Notes under the pieces: generated by a model
The model's database searches: none
Told to the model about the DNA's origin: nothing
The model's input: the letters and a program-made list of their open reading frames with translations, nothing else
Shown here: positions 44,377-56,108 of the stretch, in pieces
Position numbering within the stretch: position 1 is the stretch's first letter
Layout: each line of letters opens with the position of its first letter
Program-made: the position numbers and the translations under genes
From: Buxus sempervirens
Taxonomy: Eukaryota; Streptophyta; Magnoliopsida; Buxales; Buxaceae
Length of the DNA: 64,000 nucleotides
Direction of reading: 5' to 3'
Assembly (NCBI GenBank): GCA_947561395.2
Contig: OX387192.1
Coordinates: forward strand, 16,652,221-16,716,220

Positions 44377-46048
44377 AGGCTTCCTCCTGTAGCATGCAAC
44401 TAAATTCCAAGAATGCCGATTTGCATCGGTCATTCCTTGCATAGTTTGCTACTCTTTTTTTATCTTTTCTTTTCATTTTAATTCTAAACTTGATAAAATG
44501 TTTGTTTTGCAAACTCATGAAATCTTTTGGAAAATCACTAAAGTGTTGGACCGCACCAAGGCATGAGTGTGATCTCGAGACAAACCTGAACAATCAAATT
44601 TGACAAATGGAATGTGCCAAACAGCACAAACTGTGCGGGTCTCAACATAGCCAAGGGATCCCCCTCCAGTATCACATTTGAAACCTACCTTGCCAAACGC
44701 TGGGGCAAGCTGTGATATAAGAGAGGAAAAAGAAGGGGCAAGGCGCTCATACCAGTCAAGGGTCACTGACATGATCCGGGATCAATGATCTCAATGAAAT
44801 GATGAAAGGCCATTTTTGGTCAAGGCACTTCAAATAAATTCCGCTAGTTAAACGTGTTGAGCTTGATCGTCTCATTTCTAACCCACACTATGTCTAGCCA
44901 CCCCAAACTGGGGCAAAGTCAAAAAAAAAAAAAAAGACAAAGAAGAAAAGACAAAAATGGATAAAAATGAAAATGGCTCTTGAGCCAGTTAATCTGTCAA
45001 TTACAAATAAGTGTTACATTCTCTGTGAAAGGATGAAAGGCCATCCTTGATCTCCTACAAAATCATTTGACACAAGATGAAACCCTAGCAAAACATTTTG
45101 GGCCTAAAAATTCCTTCATTAACCCTACCATGTTCTGTCTCCCAAACTGGGGGCATGGACCTTCGTGAAACTGAAGACACAAGAAGGACAAAGGTGAAGA
45201 TGGGGCAAAGCAAAAAGCACCCTTAAAACAAAGGGGTAGAAAGGAGGAACGGGGTGAACCCTCAGAAAACAAGAATTCAAAGAAAGAACTGGAGCAATCC
45301 GTTGAAAGAAAAGAAAAAAAAAAGGACAAAAACAAAAGCCGAGGCAAACCTCAAGAGCAAGAATCAAGAATTGGGGCAAAAGACCCAAGAAAGAAGGGAA
45401 AGAAAGAAAAGAACAAAGATGGGAAAAGGAGAAAAAGCTATAAATCAACGTTGGACACAAAGTTGAAGGAACAAAATGTGAAGCAAGCCCTAACAAAAAA
45501 GGTGGACAGGACATGGCTTTTACCCCATTCATCAATTTTGAGCCTTCATGTCATTTCTTCTGGACCCCTGAACCATGCCTATGTTTCGTCCTATTATGAA
45601 GTCCTTTCTGATTACAGAGAATGTAACACTGAATCTCGGACAAACTTGCAATGACAGAACCAAAAAAGACAGAGAAGAACTTTGGCTAGACATAATGGTT
45701 ACCCATAGAGTGAAGCTATATAGGGTTTGAGTCTGTTTATCCTTCATTTCTAAACACTGGAACCAAAGCCTACATTTCGTCCTACTGATAAGTCCTCTCT
45801 GATCATCGGATCATGATCAGAGGAAATTGACAGGACCCTCAGACTGGGGCAAGGCACCGAACCCAAATGAGGAACCAATGAGAGAAAAACCATCCCACAA
45901 CCCTTAGACAAGGGCAGGGAAAGAAATACAAAAGAGAGAATCAAAGAAAAGCCAAGGTGGGGCAGTGCCAAAGAAACCCCCTGAACCAAAACAATTCACT
46001 TCATTTCAACCCGGGGCAAGCCATTCAAGGCAAAAATGTTGAGACCCT
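44377..46048 (+). other. Element 1 3' noncoding region
   Basis: A/G-rich sequence with repeated AAACTGGGGCAA motifs. GGCCATCCTTGATCTCC and CCTACATTTCGTCCTA also occur after the pol gene of element 2 (62570 and 62946). No pol remnant. The sequence before the LTR at 46049 is GTTGAGACCCT, which is not a polypurine tract. Confidence 0.6.
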
Positions 46049-49000
46049 TGTAAGCACCTCATTTTTGCGCTCTGGAAAAGCCAGAAATGCAAAACCCGGC
46101 TAAAAAGTCAAACCTTGAGGGGTGAAAAGTTGACTTTTTGATCAAATGAAAATTGGCCACCTCGCTTTATGTCATTGGATAAAGAATCTCGACACGGTTC
46201 CAACGCAACTGGGTTTGCAAGAATCGGAGTCCGGATGAAGGTTCTGCGGGCGGTCAAACTTAAGGAAAAGCCAAGAGTTGACTTTTCCTCGATTTCCGTG
46301 CCAAGTACCTTACTTTATCCCAATGGATAGAGAATCTTGACACGGTTCCAACGCAACTGGGTTTGCAGGGATCGGAGTCCGGATAAAGGTTCTAAGGGCA
46401 GTCAAACCTAAGGGAAGGCCAAAAGTTGACTTTTCCTCGAACCCCGTGCCAAGTGTTTAGCACTATGTCATTAAATAGAGGGCTCCGATACGAGTTTAAC
46501 GCAATTGAGTTTGCTCAAATCGGAGTTCGGATGAAGGAGATATGATCTGTCGAAGCTTCCGAGCAGCAAAGCCAGAAACTGCACACATGGCGCAAGAACT
46601 GCACACGTGGCAGCCAACGCAGCAAAATATCTCAGGGACTAAATCTTAAATATAAAAAATTCGTACGGGCGATCCGTAGATATCCAAAAGTGTCAAATCG
46701 GTCGAATCGGTTAAGTCGAGGGGCAATTTTGTAATTTTCCAAATTGTATCCGGTCATATATACCGGATACACCGAATATCCTTCATATCCAGATTTGAAG
46801 GCCGGAAACATGAAGATATTCACGCGAGATTCGCGCCACTTGGCCGACAAATTCGCGGCGGCATTAAATTTTGAAATGATTAAATCATGTATCCGGCCTG
46901 AGTTGCCGGCTACAAAGAAAAGCTAGTGTATCCGGCCTTGAAGGCCGGATAAAGGGGGGACTTAGTGTAGCCGGTCTGAGTTGCCGGATACATTAAGTTT
47001 TCTATAAATAGCAAACCAGCAGCTCATTTCCGGGGTTGGCTTTATTTTGGTTGTTCTCCAACCCTTCTCCCCCACTTGCTCACCTTCGAATCCTCCCTCT
47101 TCCAGCACCCTTGGCCTTCCCAATCTCCTCCAAGGCCATCCAACCCTTCTCCTTCCTTCTTCCTCTCGGCTTGCAATCCAACAAGGAGGAGAGTTTGCTG
47201 CTGCTGTGGGAGAGTGCTGCTCCAGCCATTGTCCCAGCTTCAAGTAGGTCCTAGCCTACCTCTCCAGGGCTTGTAAACCCTCAGGTAAGACTCCTCACCA
47301 TATGGTGTCCATCATATATTAAATTCAAATTTTTCTAAGGTACTTTTTACGTTGGTCACCTTCCCATGCATGCACTGGCTTTGGGTGTTGTTGTGCACGT
47401 GTTTTTTTTTCTTGTTGATTATTTCTTTGGTAATATGGAGGTCCCTAAAGGGGAGAGAGACCCCATGCACGACCGTAGGAGAGGGTGAGAGGTTTTGTAG
47501 CTCCATTTTCGGCCCTTGCTCTGGCCTATGTGTGCTTGCTTTGAAAGGGAGCTTGTTCCCTCCTACTAGCTTCCTGTGTACCCCTATGTAACCCTCCTCC
47601 TCTTTCCCTTCTACAGAGGTTTCGTGGTAAGTAACAAGCCCATGCGTAAAGCTTGCTGGATTTCATCTGTTGCTTGTCTTTCTCGTTAAACGTTACATGT
47701 GTAGTGCCATGTGTTCTAGAGATCTGCAGCATGTTTACTAGGTTTTGGTTGAGAGACTGCTGCCCGCCTTGTATGTCCACTGATCATGTGGGAGTAGAAG
47801 GACCAAACAGGGACACCTAGGTCCCTGTCCAGCCACCGAGAGCTTCCCAAGATCGGGAGGAGGTAGCATCTCTAGCCTCCTCCCCATGGTCTTTGCCAAG
47901 AGACCAAGGAAGGAGGCCAAAGGAGGTTTCTCCCTTGAACTTAAACCCCTGTGGGCCCATCCAGGGGCCCACAGAGCCCACAGAAACCTTGGAGAACCCC
48001 CATGGAAACACCCCGAATGGTAAAAAGCCCAAAAAAGGCCATTCCAGGGTGATCCGGCAACTCAGGCCGGATCACATGCAGACCAAGTGTATCCGGCCTG
48101 AGTTGCCAGATACACGCTGAAATGTATTTTTTTGTATATTCTGCTGTCTTGCTGCATTTTGGGATGATTTGAACCAAAACCAATTGAACCAATAGGGTTT
48201 CCGAGTCACCCGGAAACCCAACTTGGGACTTGGACCAACCGGTCTAACTTGGCGCAATAGTGGGCCTTCCAACGGGGCCCACCAAGGCCAATAAACCCCT
48301 AAGCATGCCATTAAGTAACTCAAGTAAAAAGAACCATGTGAACCGGGCGGGCCAAACCCAACGCGGCCCACCCGAACCTTACCATATGTGAATTAATGCA
48401 TAAACTGCTTGGTTTAGCCGAGACCAAGGGCTAGGGCCTGTCGGGCCCGCCAAAAGCCCGCTAACCAAACCGAGTTAGGGTGCAAGCCCTAAACTCCAAG
48501 GAACTGGGCTTTCAAGCCCAAAACCTGGATCATGGGCCCCAAGCCCAGTGTCCAGCCCACTCTGGAAAATTAAAAAGATAACATAAAACTACTTGGCCAC
48601 CATGTGGGCCCGCCTAAGGGGCCCACAAACCTATCCGGCCCACTTTTGCATGAAAGTGACTTAACAATCAAACTGGAACCGAAATGTAAAAATCAATACA
48701 CCAACCAAAGCCCAAAGGGCCTCCCAGGTTAAACGGAGGCCCACCAGAGGCACACGGGCTAACTCAAGCCCACCCAGGATACCGTGGGCCTTCCAACGGG
48801 GCCCGCCCAAACCGACTCAGAAAACCCAAAGATAAACAAAGATAAAATCAACTAAAGGGACCCACACCACTCAGGTGGTCCCGACAAGACTTAACAAAAA
48901 AAACATGCTGGATTAGGAATCGGGTGAAGACCAAATAGAATGCTGACTCAAACCAGGGAACCTACGGGACCTGTCATCCGACGGGGTGGACTGGGGTGTC

Positions 49001-49164
49001 TACGGACTTCCCCAGACCGCAATCGAGAACCAAATCTAGAATCTCAAAAGCCGCAGACCCAAAGCCCTAAATAGATAAGATTAGGCACCCAGGTGTCCGC
49101 CTGCACCCCATCAGGTGGTGGCGACTCCGAATTTGCCCCGTGCCGCGTTTCCCACGCGCGCACA
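46049..49164 (+). mobile_element. Complete Tat/Ogre-type LTR, 3116 bp (5' LTR of element 2)
   Basis: It starts TGTAAGCACC and ends GCGCGCACA, three bases before the primer site at 49168. A probable TATA box, CTATAAATAGC, is near 47003, then a leader with CTCAGGTAAGAC near 47281. It carries three 148-bp repeats (46129-46560) and six palindromes (46745-48114). Because no polypurine tract precedes it, it more likely belongs to element 2 than to element 1. Confidence 0.88.
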
Positions 49165-49167
49165 ACT

Positions 49168-49186
49168 TGGCGACTCCACTGGGGAC
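49168..49186 (+). promoter_or_regulatory. Element 2 primer-binding site
   Basis: TGGCGACTCCACTGGGGAC, the type reported for Ogre elements (tRNA-Arg). A partial copy GGCGACTCC lies 50 bp earlier in the LTR end. Confidence 0.8.
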
Positions 49187-50670
49187 CACTCAGTCCAGTA
49201 GGACCCTGCTTAGACCGAGTCAGCATAAGAGGGGTTTAGGGGATATTTAGGAACTCTTGCTACCCCATATAGCAAGGCACGGAATACACGTAACTATGTG
49301 TTTTGGGGAGTCCTGCCACAAGGACGCAATAATTGCCTAAGGCAAGTGGAATTTAAGTGGTCCCCTGTGACCCTCCACTTACCTGGGGATTCTCCCAGGA
49401 CATCGTAATGCGTGCCAATTCTGCACCTTACTATACGAAGCAGTAAGGATTCCTTGATCACCTAAATCCAGACAAAACTCACCCATGTAGACACAGCACG
49501 CAACCCAACTGCACACACGGGCACACCACCACACCGTGGATGGATGTTTATTTAATTTGAATTTCCCGCATTAGTGTGATAGAACTGCGTGGGGTGACAC
49601 GCACAAGGGAGGATGCGTGAATGATCCGACCTTTGATAGAGGAGTGAATCGGATATTGCTATTTCATTACCAAAACTTAGACCTCTCTAGCAGCCTACCC
49701 TTCTTCTTACTATGAACTGATCTTTGGGATGGTATTAGCACCTACGCTCCCGTGGCTTGCCAGGGAAAGCAGGGTAAACCCATCCTCCCAGTTTTCTGGA
49801 GTCCATTAGCACCACTGGTTTCTTGCCGTGGCACGCGAGGATCCAGTACTGGTCCAGACCCTTGTAGGCTTATGTCTCGGGCTGGGTATCCTTCCCCATC
49901 TAACGTTTCTGAATGAACCTTGCGTTGAGCATGAGAGGGTGAGTAGGATGAGAATGATGAATACAAGAGGATTAAAATCAGAATAAAATCCAGAGTCCAT
50001 TAGGGGCAGCAACCCCCGTTTTTTGCATCAAATTGAGTAAACCCTAGATCACGGGCGACCTTAGCCCTAATTCAGGAAGCTCACCTATTTCTGATCAGGG
50101 GAACCCCCCCAGATCCATGCATGGAGTCCTGTATGCTATGGGTCTTGGTCCATTAGAGTCCGCTGGGAGCACTTTAAGTCCAGATTGGTCTTTTAGAGCA
50201 GATGAAAGCCGGCCAAATCAGACAAACAGATGAAAGCATGCCAGATCAGAACATGGGCACTAAACCCTAGATCTAGGATTTTTTAGCCTACCCGCTTTGA
50301 AAGCAATCTGTATCCGTCCTTTTGGCTCCCAACAGCCTTAAGGATGAATTCTTTACAGCTTTGTAAATATTTTTGTAAACCTCCGCCCTCGATGGCAAGT
50401 TGTAATTTTTGCTGTGATCCGACACCGGAAGCAGATGAAAGAACAGACGAAAGACAGAAAGACTGATCGGGACTTGAGTGTGCTCCTCTACACAAGTATG
50501 TCTAGGAGTCGCGCCTTCATTGGCGCCAACCCTTAGGACCACACACCATGTGTGCCTGAGTTAAATTCTGCATTGCTTTGTTCTTTCTTCATTTGGTGAA
50601 GCATGTTAGAACTGCTAGTGGTTATCTCTTTTGCTTAAAATTATGCATGTCTTAGGACTAACTTAGAGTC
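49187..50670 (+). other. Element 2 leader, noncoding
   Basis: It resembles the leader of element 1. No protein-coding frame supported. Confidence 0.55.
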
Positions 50671-52098
50671 TTGGCGTGGAACCTTAATTTGACTCAGAAT
50701 TTTGATCGGATAGTTGGTATGGCGTCCTCATCCTCATCTGAGAAAACCCGTTTCCCAGGGATAGAGAAGTGTGCCTGGGATACCCCCTGGATCCGTTCTT
50801 GGACAAGGCAGCTCCAAGGGAGTGAGCAGATTGAATGGGAGCACAAATACCACATGGGACAGACTTTGTCCCTGTTAAACGTGCCGATCAACTGGGATAT
50901 GATCCAAGCAGCGCTGCTTTTCTGGGATCCCCAGCTCTCAGTGTTTCGATTCGGGATCAATGAGTTGACTCCCACAATTGAGGAACTTGACCTGTTCCTC
51001 TGATTTCGCGACTTAGGAGAACCCGCTAGGCCAAGCCTCAAAGAAAGCTACAAGAATGAAGCTTGTGTTTTCTTTGGCCTCTCCAGGGGAGAATTCCAGA
51101 CCTTAGGAGGTGACAAAGCATTCGCTAGGGTCTCCAAAACATTCCATGCTGAGAAAATAAGAAACAAAAAGCAGGAAAGACCCCGGGCTTGGTTTGACAC
51201 CTTCACCCTTGTGGTTCTGTCGCAAATCTTCTTTCCAACTGGGGGAGACACCATTAATTTGGCCCTCATGGAAATTGTGGATCAACTCAAGGCAGGGTAC
51301 CGAATCATGCCACTAATCCTAGCTCAGCTGTTCCATTCCCTGACTTTGTCCAAAAACGGAACCCGGAGGTTTTAAGGGTGCGCTCCCCTTCTCCACCTTT
51401 GGCTGCAAGACCATCTGATGGTGTCATCACTAGTCAATGCATATTACAAGGCAACCGGCGACAACATCCATTGGTTGGCTCAGAGAGAGATCAAACCAGA
51501 CCTACCCACCCGTAAGGATTGGTTCAACCACTTTCTTCACCTAAGGGGAGAAATAGACATTCAATGGTGGGGCACATACAACATCCCATACAGCCCCATT
51601 ATAGCTTTCAAGAAAAGAGAGGCACTTTCCTTGATAGGACTCACCCATGCCGTGCCGTACTATCCGATCCGGGTTCTGAGACAGTTTGGGAAACCGCAGG
51701 GAATCCCGGTCAAGGACGACTTGGGCAATTTGATTGGTCCACTCACCAAGGGACTAAGGACCCAACTGCTGACGGAGTGAAAGACGGTTTGCGTATATCG
51801 AGAAGACGTCTTCATCGAATCGCACTTTCGAGACTACGAGCAATGGATAGCTCGGGAATTTGGCCACAACGGCCCCCCACCCCTTCAGCCTGTCGCATCA
51901 GGCGACATTCCAGTTCCGCCTCCTAACACATATAGGGATAGGGTGGTCGAACTGCAGGAGACCCACTCTCGTATCCATTCAGCTTATGTGGATTCAGAAC
52001 AGGAGAGTAGGCAGGCCAATACGACCTTGCAACATGAAATGGAATTAGTGCGCAAGCGCACAGAGGAGGACCGACGTCTGCGGAACAAGCTTCTGTGA
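50671..52098 (+). pseudogene. Element 2 ORF1 (extra ORF before gag, Ogre type), with three in-frame stops
   Basis: Ogre elements have an additional ORF upstream of gag whose role is unknown. This one has the right position and size (about 475 codons). One frame runs from 50671, or from the internal ATG at 50719, through stops at 51001 (TGA), 51373 (TAA) and 51778 (TGA) to a final TGA at 52096. The sequence between stops looks protein-like: many W, F and Y residues, such as ACVFFGLSRGEF, WFDTFTLVVLSQIFFPTGG and GEIDIQWWGTYNIPYS, then a charged helical C-terminus. Possible kinship to plant DUF7745 or plant-mobile-domain-like proteins is my impression only. The copy cannot make full-length protein without readthrough. 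Confidence 0.7.
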
Positions 52099-52490
52099 GC
52101 CTTGAGGAGGCAAGACGTGTCCTCCCACTATGATGATGACCAACCTAACTAGACTTTGGCTTTGTTGTATTTTGATAAGCATGATGATGTACTTTGCGCC
52201 GCCGCGGCACTTTTTGATTGAAGCATAAATTTACGTTCACTGTGCTATGTTGTTCAAACTTAACAAAACAAGAAATAAAAGAATTAATTCCCTCCAATAG
52301 GGCAACTCGGTCTCCAACGGACCACCTCTTCTCAGATAATTGCAATACTCCCGGTCGCTGCGACCACCTAATTTCCTTTAACTGCATCTCTCTCATCGAG
52401 ATCGCAAAACCCAGCAAGTGTCTAAAAACACCCAAGACCTTGAGCTCAGATCACACCCGTCTGTGTCTTTTCGAGATCATTCGGTCAAAC
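52099..52490 (+). other. Element 2 spacer between ORF1 and repeat arrays
   Basis: No coding signal; leads into the 143-bp repeats. Confidence 0.5.
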
Positions 52491-52950
52491 CTTTGGGGCA
52501 CTGAAGCTGCCGGTGATTGAACCGTTTGGTGGATGAACATCCTGGCATAGCCTTCCCCTTTGTGAGGCGCCGAAGTCAATGGTGATTAAACCGACGACTA
52601 GCTAAGGCAAGCCCGGGAACTACTAGCCGAAACCTTTGGGGCACTGCAGCCGCCGGTGATTGAACCTTTTGGTTGATGAGCGTCCTGGCATAGCCTTCCC
52701 CTTTGTGAGGCGTCGAAGTCAATGGTGATTAAACCAACGACTAGCTAAGGCACGCCCGGGAACTACTAGCCGAAACCTTTGGGGCACTGAAGCTGCCGGT
52801 GATTGAACCGTTTGGTGGATGAGCGTCCTGGTATAGCCTTCCCCTTGTGAGGTGCCGAAGTCAATGGTGATTAAACCGACGACTAGCTAAGGCACGCCCG
52901 GGAACTACTAGCCAAAACTTGGCACCGACGCTGCCAGTGAGTGAACTGGA
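52491..52950. repeat. 143-bp tandem repeat, three units plus a diverged fourth
   Basis: CTTTGGGGCA starts at 52491, 52634 and 52777 (143 bp apart), and a diverged start is near 52918. Each unit carries CGGTGATTGAACCG, a small inverted repeat; the last copy reads CCAGTGAGTGAACTGG. Confidence 0.9.
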
Positions 52951-53059
52951 GATTGGATGAGGTGCGCCTGGGTGCTGCTTTCCAGCTCACCCCCTGTGGA
53001 GACCCTGCATTGGTCCAACCCTGTGATTCTGAGCTCAAACAAAACCCCTATAAATTAAA

Positions 53060-54050
53060 GGTTCTCTTCCCTTGTTACCTGTGGGTAGCTAAAATAGATC
53101 AGCTAATTCAAAAATGGGTTCTCTCTCCCAGTTACCTGCGAGTAGCTAAAATAGATTCGGTCACTAGGGTTCTCTTTCCCAGTCACTTCCAAGCGACTAA
53201 AATAGATCAGTTTTCAAATTCAATAGGGTTCTCTTTCCCAGTCGCTTCCGAACGACTAAAATAGATCAGTTTTCAAAAAAATAGGGTTCTCTCTCCCAGT
53301 TACCTGCGAGTAGCTAAAATAGATTCGGTCACTAGGGTTCTCTTTCCCAGTCGCTTCCGAACGACTAAAATAGATCAGTTTTCAAAAAAAAAAATAGGGT
53401 TCTCTTTCCCAGTTACCTACGGGTAGCTTAAATAGATCCGGTTATTAGGGTTCTCTCTCCCAGTCGCTTCCGAGCGACTAAAATAGATCAGTTTTCAAAT
53501 TCAATAGGGTTCTCTTTCCCAGTCGCTTCCGAACGACTAAAATAGATCAGTTTTCAAAAAAATAGGGTTCTCTCTCCCAGTTACCTGCGAGTAGCTAAAA
53601 TAGATTCGGTCACTAGGGTTCTCTTTCCCAGTCTCTTCCGAACGACTAAAATAGATCAGTTTTCAAAAAAAATAGGGTTCTCTTTCCCAGTTACCTACGG
53701 GTAGCTAAAATAGATCCAGTTATTAGGGTTCTCTCTCCCAGTCGCTTCCGAGCGACTAAAATAGATCAGTTTTCAAAATTCTTAGGGTTCTCTCTCCCAG
53801 TTGCCTGCGGGTGACTAAAATAGATCCGGTTATTAGGGTTCTCTCTCCCAGTCGCTTCCGAGCGACTAAAATAGATCAGTTGGCTCAAAGTCAGGTTCTC
53901 TTCCCTTGTTGCCTCCGGGTAGCTAAAATAGATCAGTCTTCAAATTCATTAAGGTTCTCTTCCCCGGTTGCCTAAGGGTAGCTAAAATAGATCAGATAAT
54001 TCAAAATCAGGTTCTCTTCCCTTGTTGCCTTAGGGTAGCTAAAATAGACC
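53060..54050. repeat. Tandem array of 18 units (about 50-60 bp), each with a hairpin
   Basis: Every unit begins GGTTCTCT(T/C)(T/C)CCC, then has a stem-loop, then TAAAATAGAT. The stem is AGTCGC-N6-GCGACT in some units and AGTTAC-N6-GTAGCT in others. Two unit types alternate in parts of the array. It fills the region between ORF1 and gag. Confidence 0.9.
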
Positions 54051-54177
54051 AGCTAGTCAAATCATATCAGAAAACAATATATATATAATAATAATAATAA
54101 TATATAAATAAATGAATAAATTCAGTAAGATAAAGTTGTGTAAGCAATTTATGTAAAAATGTACTAATGCCCACTAA

Positions 54178-55490
54178 TTGTTTCACCAGGTACCAAAAAT
54201 TGCTTTCAGAAGTCCATACCTGCTAAGATCGAGGAGAAGGCTCGAAATGGATCAACAAGGAGAGCAGACGCCGCTAGGGCAACATCCTGCAGAGTCCAGT
54301 CATGCGCAAGTAGTTAACGAGATGCAACAGAGGATGGACAGCATGGGTTCCATCATCCAGGAATTGATGACAGAGCTAAGGGAATTGAGGCAGGCCCCGC
54401 CAGTGGTACCAAGCGCCCAACAGCCACAGCCACAATTCCCGCCACAAGCAGAGGTGGCGCCACCGCCACGCCCAGCAAATCCCCCTCCCCTCGCACCACC
54501 ACCACCACCACCGGCAGCGCCATTTCACGTGGCACCACAAGATCAATTTCTGCCTATCCATCTGGGACAGGGTGATGAGGATTGGTACCGAACCCAGGAG
54601 GTGCAGTTTGAGGAGAAGCTGACAGCTGTAAGGGCGGAGAACAGAACAGAGATGGCCACCCTGAAGGAGCATCTCAAACAGCTCCAACCCAGTACAGTGC
54701 AAAGTGAGGCTACCCTGGAAAGCCTTTGCTTCTTTTCGGACATTCAACTTCTGGCTAAGTTCAAATGCCCTGAGTTGCACCAGTTCGACGGCACCGGGTG
54801 CCCCTTGAACCATCTGAGGTCCTATTCTGGCGACATGTGCCAGTATGCCAAGGAAGAGCGAATCATGGTGCAATTCTTCCAAAAATCGTTGACTGGGGCC
54901 GCTTACTCTTGGTTCCTGAGTCTGGACAAGGCCAAGATCAAGACGTGGAATGATTTGGCAGCAGTCTTCATCCAACAGTACCGCCTGAACAGCCAGATAG
55001 TACAGACAAGGGCGGAATTGCAGAGGCTGGCAAAGAAGAGCCAAGAGTCAGTGAGAGAATATGCCAAACGCTGGAAGGAGTTGGCAACGCTAGTACAGCC
55101 ACCACTGCTGGAACAAGAGATGACATCTCTGTTCATCGCGTCGCTGGGACAGCCGTTCTTCACTCTGCTGCTAGGACAGAGTACGTCGAACTTCAACGAC
55201 CTAATCTTGACCGCCGATTGGATTGAAGACGCGGTGAGAGCCGGGAAAATAGATAGCAGTGGGCAGAGCGCCGTACCAAGGAGGCCAGTGACAGGACAGG
55301 CCAGAAGAAACCAAGGGCAGGAGCCTAGGAGGCAGGAACAGCAGGCAGTGAATTACGTGCACCCATCGTAGCCTTATCACTTCTCTCAAGGACCAGAGGT
55401 AGTGACACCCCAAGGGACCGGGCAGACAGCTTACCAAGGGGTAAGAAAGACGAAAGAAGAATTCGAAGCTAGGATGAAGCGGGTTTTCAC
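54178..55490 (+). pseudogene. Element 2 gag
   Basis: Gag polyprotein. The frame opens at 54178; the more likely start is the ATG at 54247 (MDQQGEQTPLG). It has a proline-rich stretch (about residues 75-115) and the Retrotrans_gag core from about residue 195 (SLTGAAYSWFLSLD, AVFIQQYRLNSQ) to about 345. A TAG at 55369 interrupts the basic region. The frame then continues to the VFTP motif and is lost near 55490, where one C seems missing from a C run compared with the related frame. The downstream frame holds the zinc knuckle. Closely related to the gag of element 1. Confidence 0.9.
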
Positions 55491-56108
55491 CCCCTACCCT
55501 ATGCACCCGCGGAATTACTACCTACTTTGCTGAAGAAAGGGTACCTGCAAGTCAAGGCCCCGAATCCCCGACTAGTCAATGCTAGGAGCTACAACGCTGC
55601 AGAGCAGTGCGAGTACCACTCTGGTGCCCCAGGACACCATACCAAACGGTGTTGGGATTTGAGGCACGATATCCAGGACCTGATTGACAGCAAGCGCATC
55701 ACGGTTGACCCGCCAGCACCACCCGCCCAGACTCCTGCAGCCGGCGTAACTACCAATCCGCTCCCAGATCACTCAAAAGCCTCCGCTAGTAGAACGGCAA
55801 ATCAGGTGAGCAGCGATCAGGGCACCGAGCAGTTCGACCCTTCTACACTTATTGGCCAGCCAGGGCAGACAGTGAAGGTGCAGCTTTAGGCAGAAACCCG
55901 CTCGACAGCGGGTGCAGTTAAGGAAAATACAGACGTCTATATCTGCGCCATAGAGGATGAACCGCAGAGCAGTGAGGAAGTCACGGGGCCATGGAACCCC
56001 GTACAATGCGGATGGATCAGCGACTCCCCATCCCCTCCACGCAGAGAAGGAGTCGGCAGTTCCGAAGGACCCTAGTTCCGAAATGGGCCGCAGGACACAG
56101 ACGCGTCA
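55491..56108 (+). pseudogene. Element 2 gag 3' end: zinc knuckle and linker
   Basis: Frame 3 from about 55500. CEYHSGAPGHHTKRC at 55608-55652 is the zinc-knuckle-like motif of Tat/Ogre gag, followed by the CWDLRHDIQDLID helix. TAG stops at 55887 and 56073 interrupt the linker. It would bind element RNA. Confidence 0.85.

Noticed and set aside
45063..45535. Minus-strand ORFs rich in L, F and S, membrane-protein-like
   Set aside because: They are the antisense of A/G-rich noncoding element sequence; low complexity gives the hydrophobic look.
53060..54050. CRISPR-like array
   Set aside because: Units are contiguous tandem repeats without unique spacers, in plant retrotransposon DNA.
54376..55044. 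222-codon minus-strand ORF
   Set aside because: Antisense of gag, which is supported by conserved domains on the plus strand.
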